Positions 5,415-5,431 of a stretch of DNA of 5,431 bases are shown in pieces. This DNA comes from Anaerolineae bacterium. GTDB taxonomy: Bacteria; Chloroflexota; Anaerolineae; 4572-78; J111. Where the stretch lies: assembly GCA_020433785.1 (NCBI GenBank), contig JAGRCC010000269.1, positions 1-5,431 on the forward strand, read 5' to 3'. A program made the translations under genes and the position numbers. How positions within the stretch are numbered: position 1 is the stretch's first letter; every line of letters starts with the position of its first letter. Under the pieces are notes generated by a model. The model was given only the letters and a program-made list of their open reading frames with translations, made no database searches and was not told the origin of the DNA.

Positions 5415-5431
5415 CCGATAAAGCCGACCCT

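Noticed and set aside
5047..5421. Plus-strand open frame of 124 codons
   Set aside because: It is antisense to the UPF0173 gene and its promoter region, with no recognisable domain.

Overview
The window comes from a bacterial chromosome of moderate GC content. It carries five complete protein genes, all on the minus strand, each separated from the next by 84 to 285 bases. No RNA gene, CRISPR array, integrase or transposase is visible. Every gene has a recognisable Shine-Dalgarno sequence. The gene set is a UPF0173 hydrolase, an RhlE-like helicase, an MscR-like zinc alcohol dehydrogenase, an M42 peptidase and a MOSC protein. Together with degenerate 9-bp repeats and palindromic intergenic DNA, it reminds me of Chloroflexota (Anaerolineae-like) genomes. 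That placement is a low-confidence inference, because no marker gene is present.

In the direction of transcription (right to left), a UPF0173 metallo-beta-lactamase-fold hydrolase (5355-4672) comes first. It has a likely -10 box upstream and ends at a strong intrinsic terminator (4612-4573). Next is an RhlE-like DEAD-box RNA helicase (4488-3250). After 84 bases comes a zinc- and NAD-dependent alcohol dehydrogenase of the S-(hydroxymethyl)mycothiol dehydrogenase type (3165-2071), which ends at a clear terminator (2031-1995). The longest intergenic stretch (1786-2070) also holds a compact element: a perfect 15-bp inverted repeat, each arm itself palindromic, and an imperfect 21/22-bp direct repeat. 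It looks like a small non-autonomous mobile or REP-like element. Beyond it are an M42 metallo-aminopeptidase (1785-748) and a MOSC-domain protein (652-95). The extreme left end (1-36) is a degenerate 9-bp tandem repeat that probably continues outside the window.

The genes do not form one pathway. They look like independent housekeeping or metabolic units that share a strand: RNA remodelling, peptide turnover, alcohol or aldehyde oxidation, and two poorly defined enzymes. The most interesting local signal is the 95-base gap between the M42 and MOSC genes. A 12-bp perfect inverted repeat (14 pairs with one G-U) would hide the MOSC ribosome binding site in transcripts reading through from the M42 gene. 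A likely promoter inside the repeat would give a shorter transcript lacking the masking arm. I see no convincing new multi-gene system.
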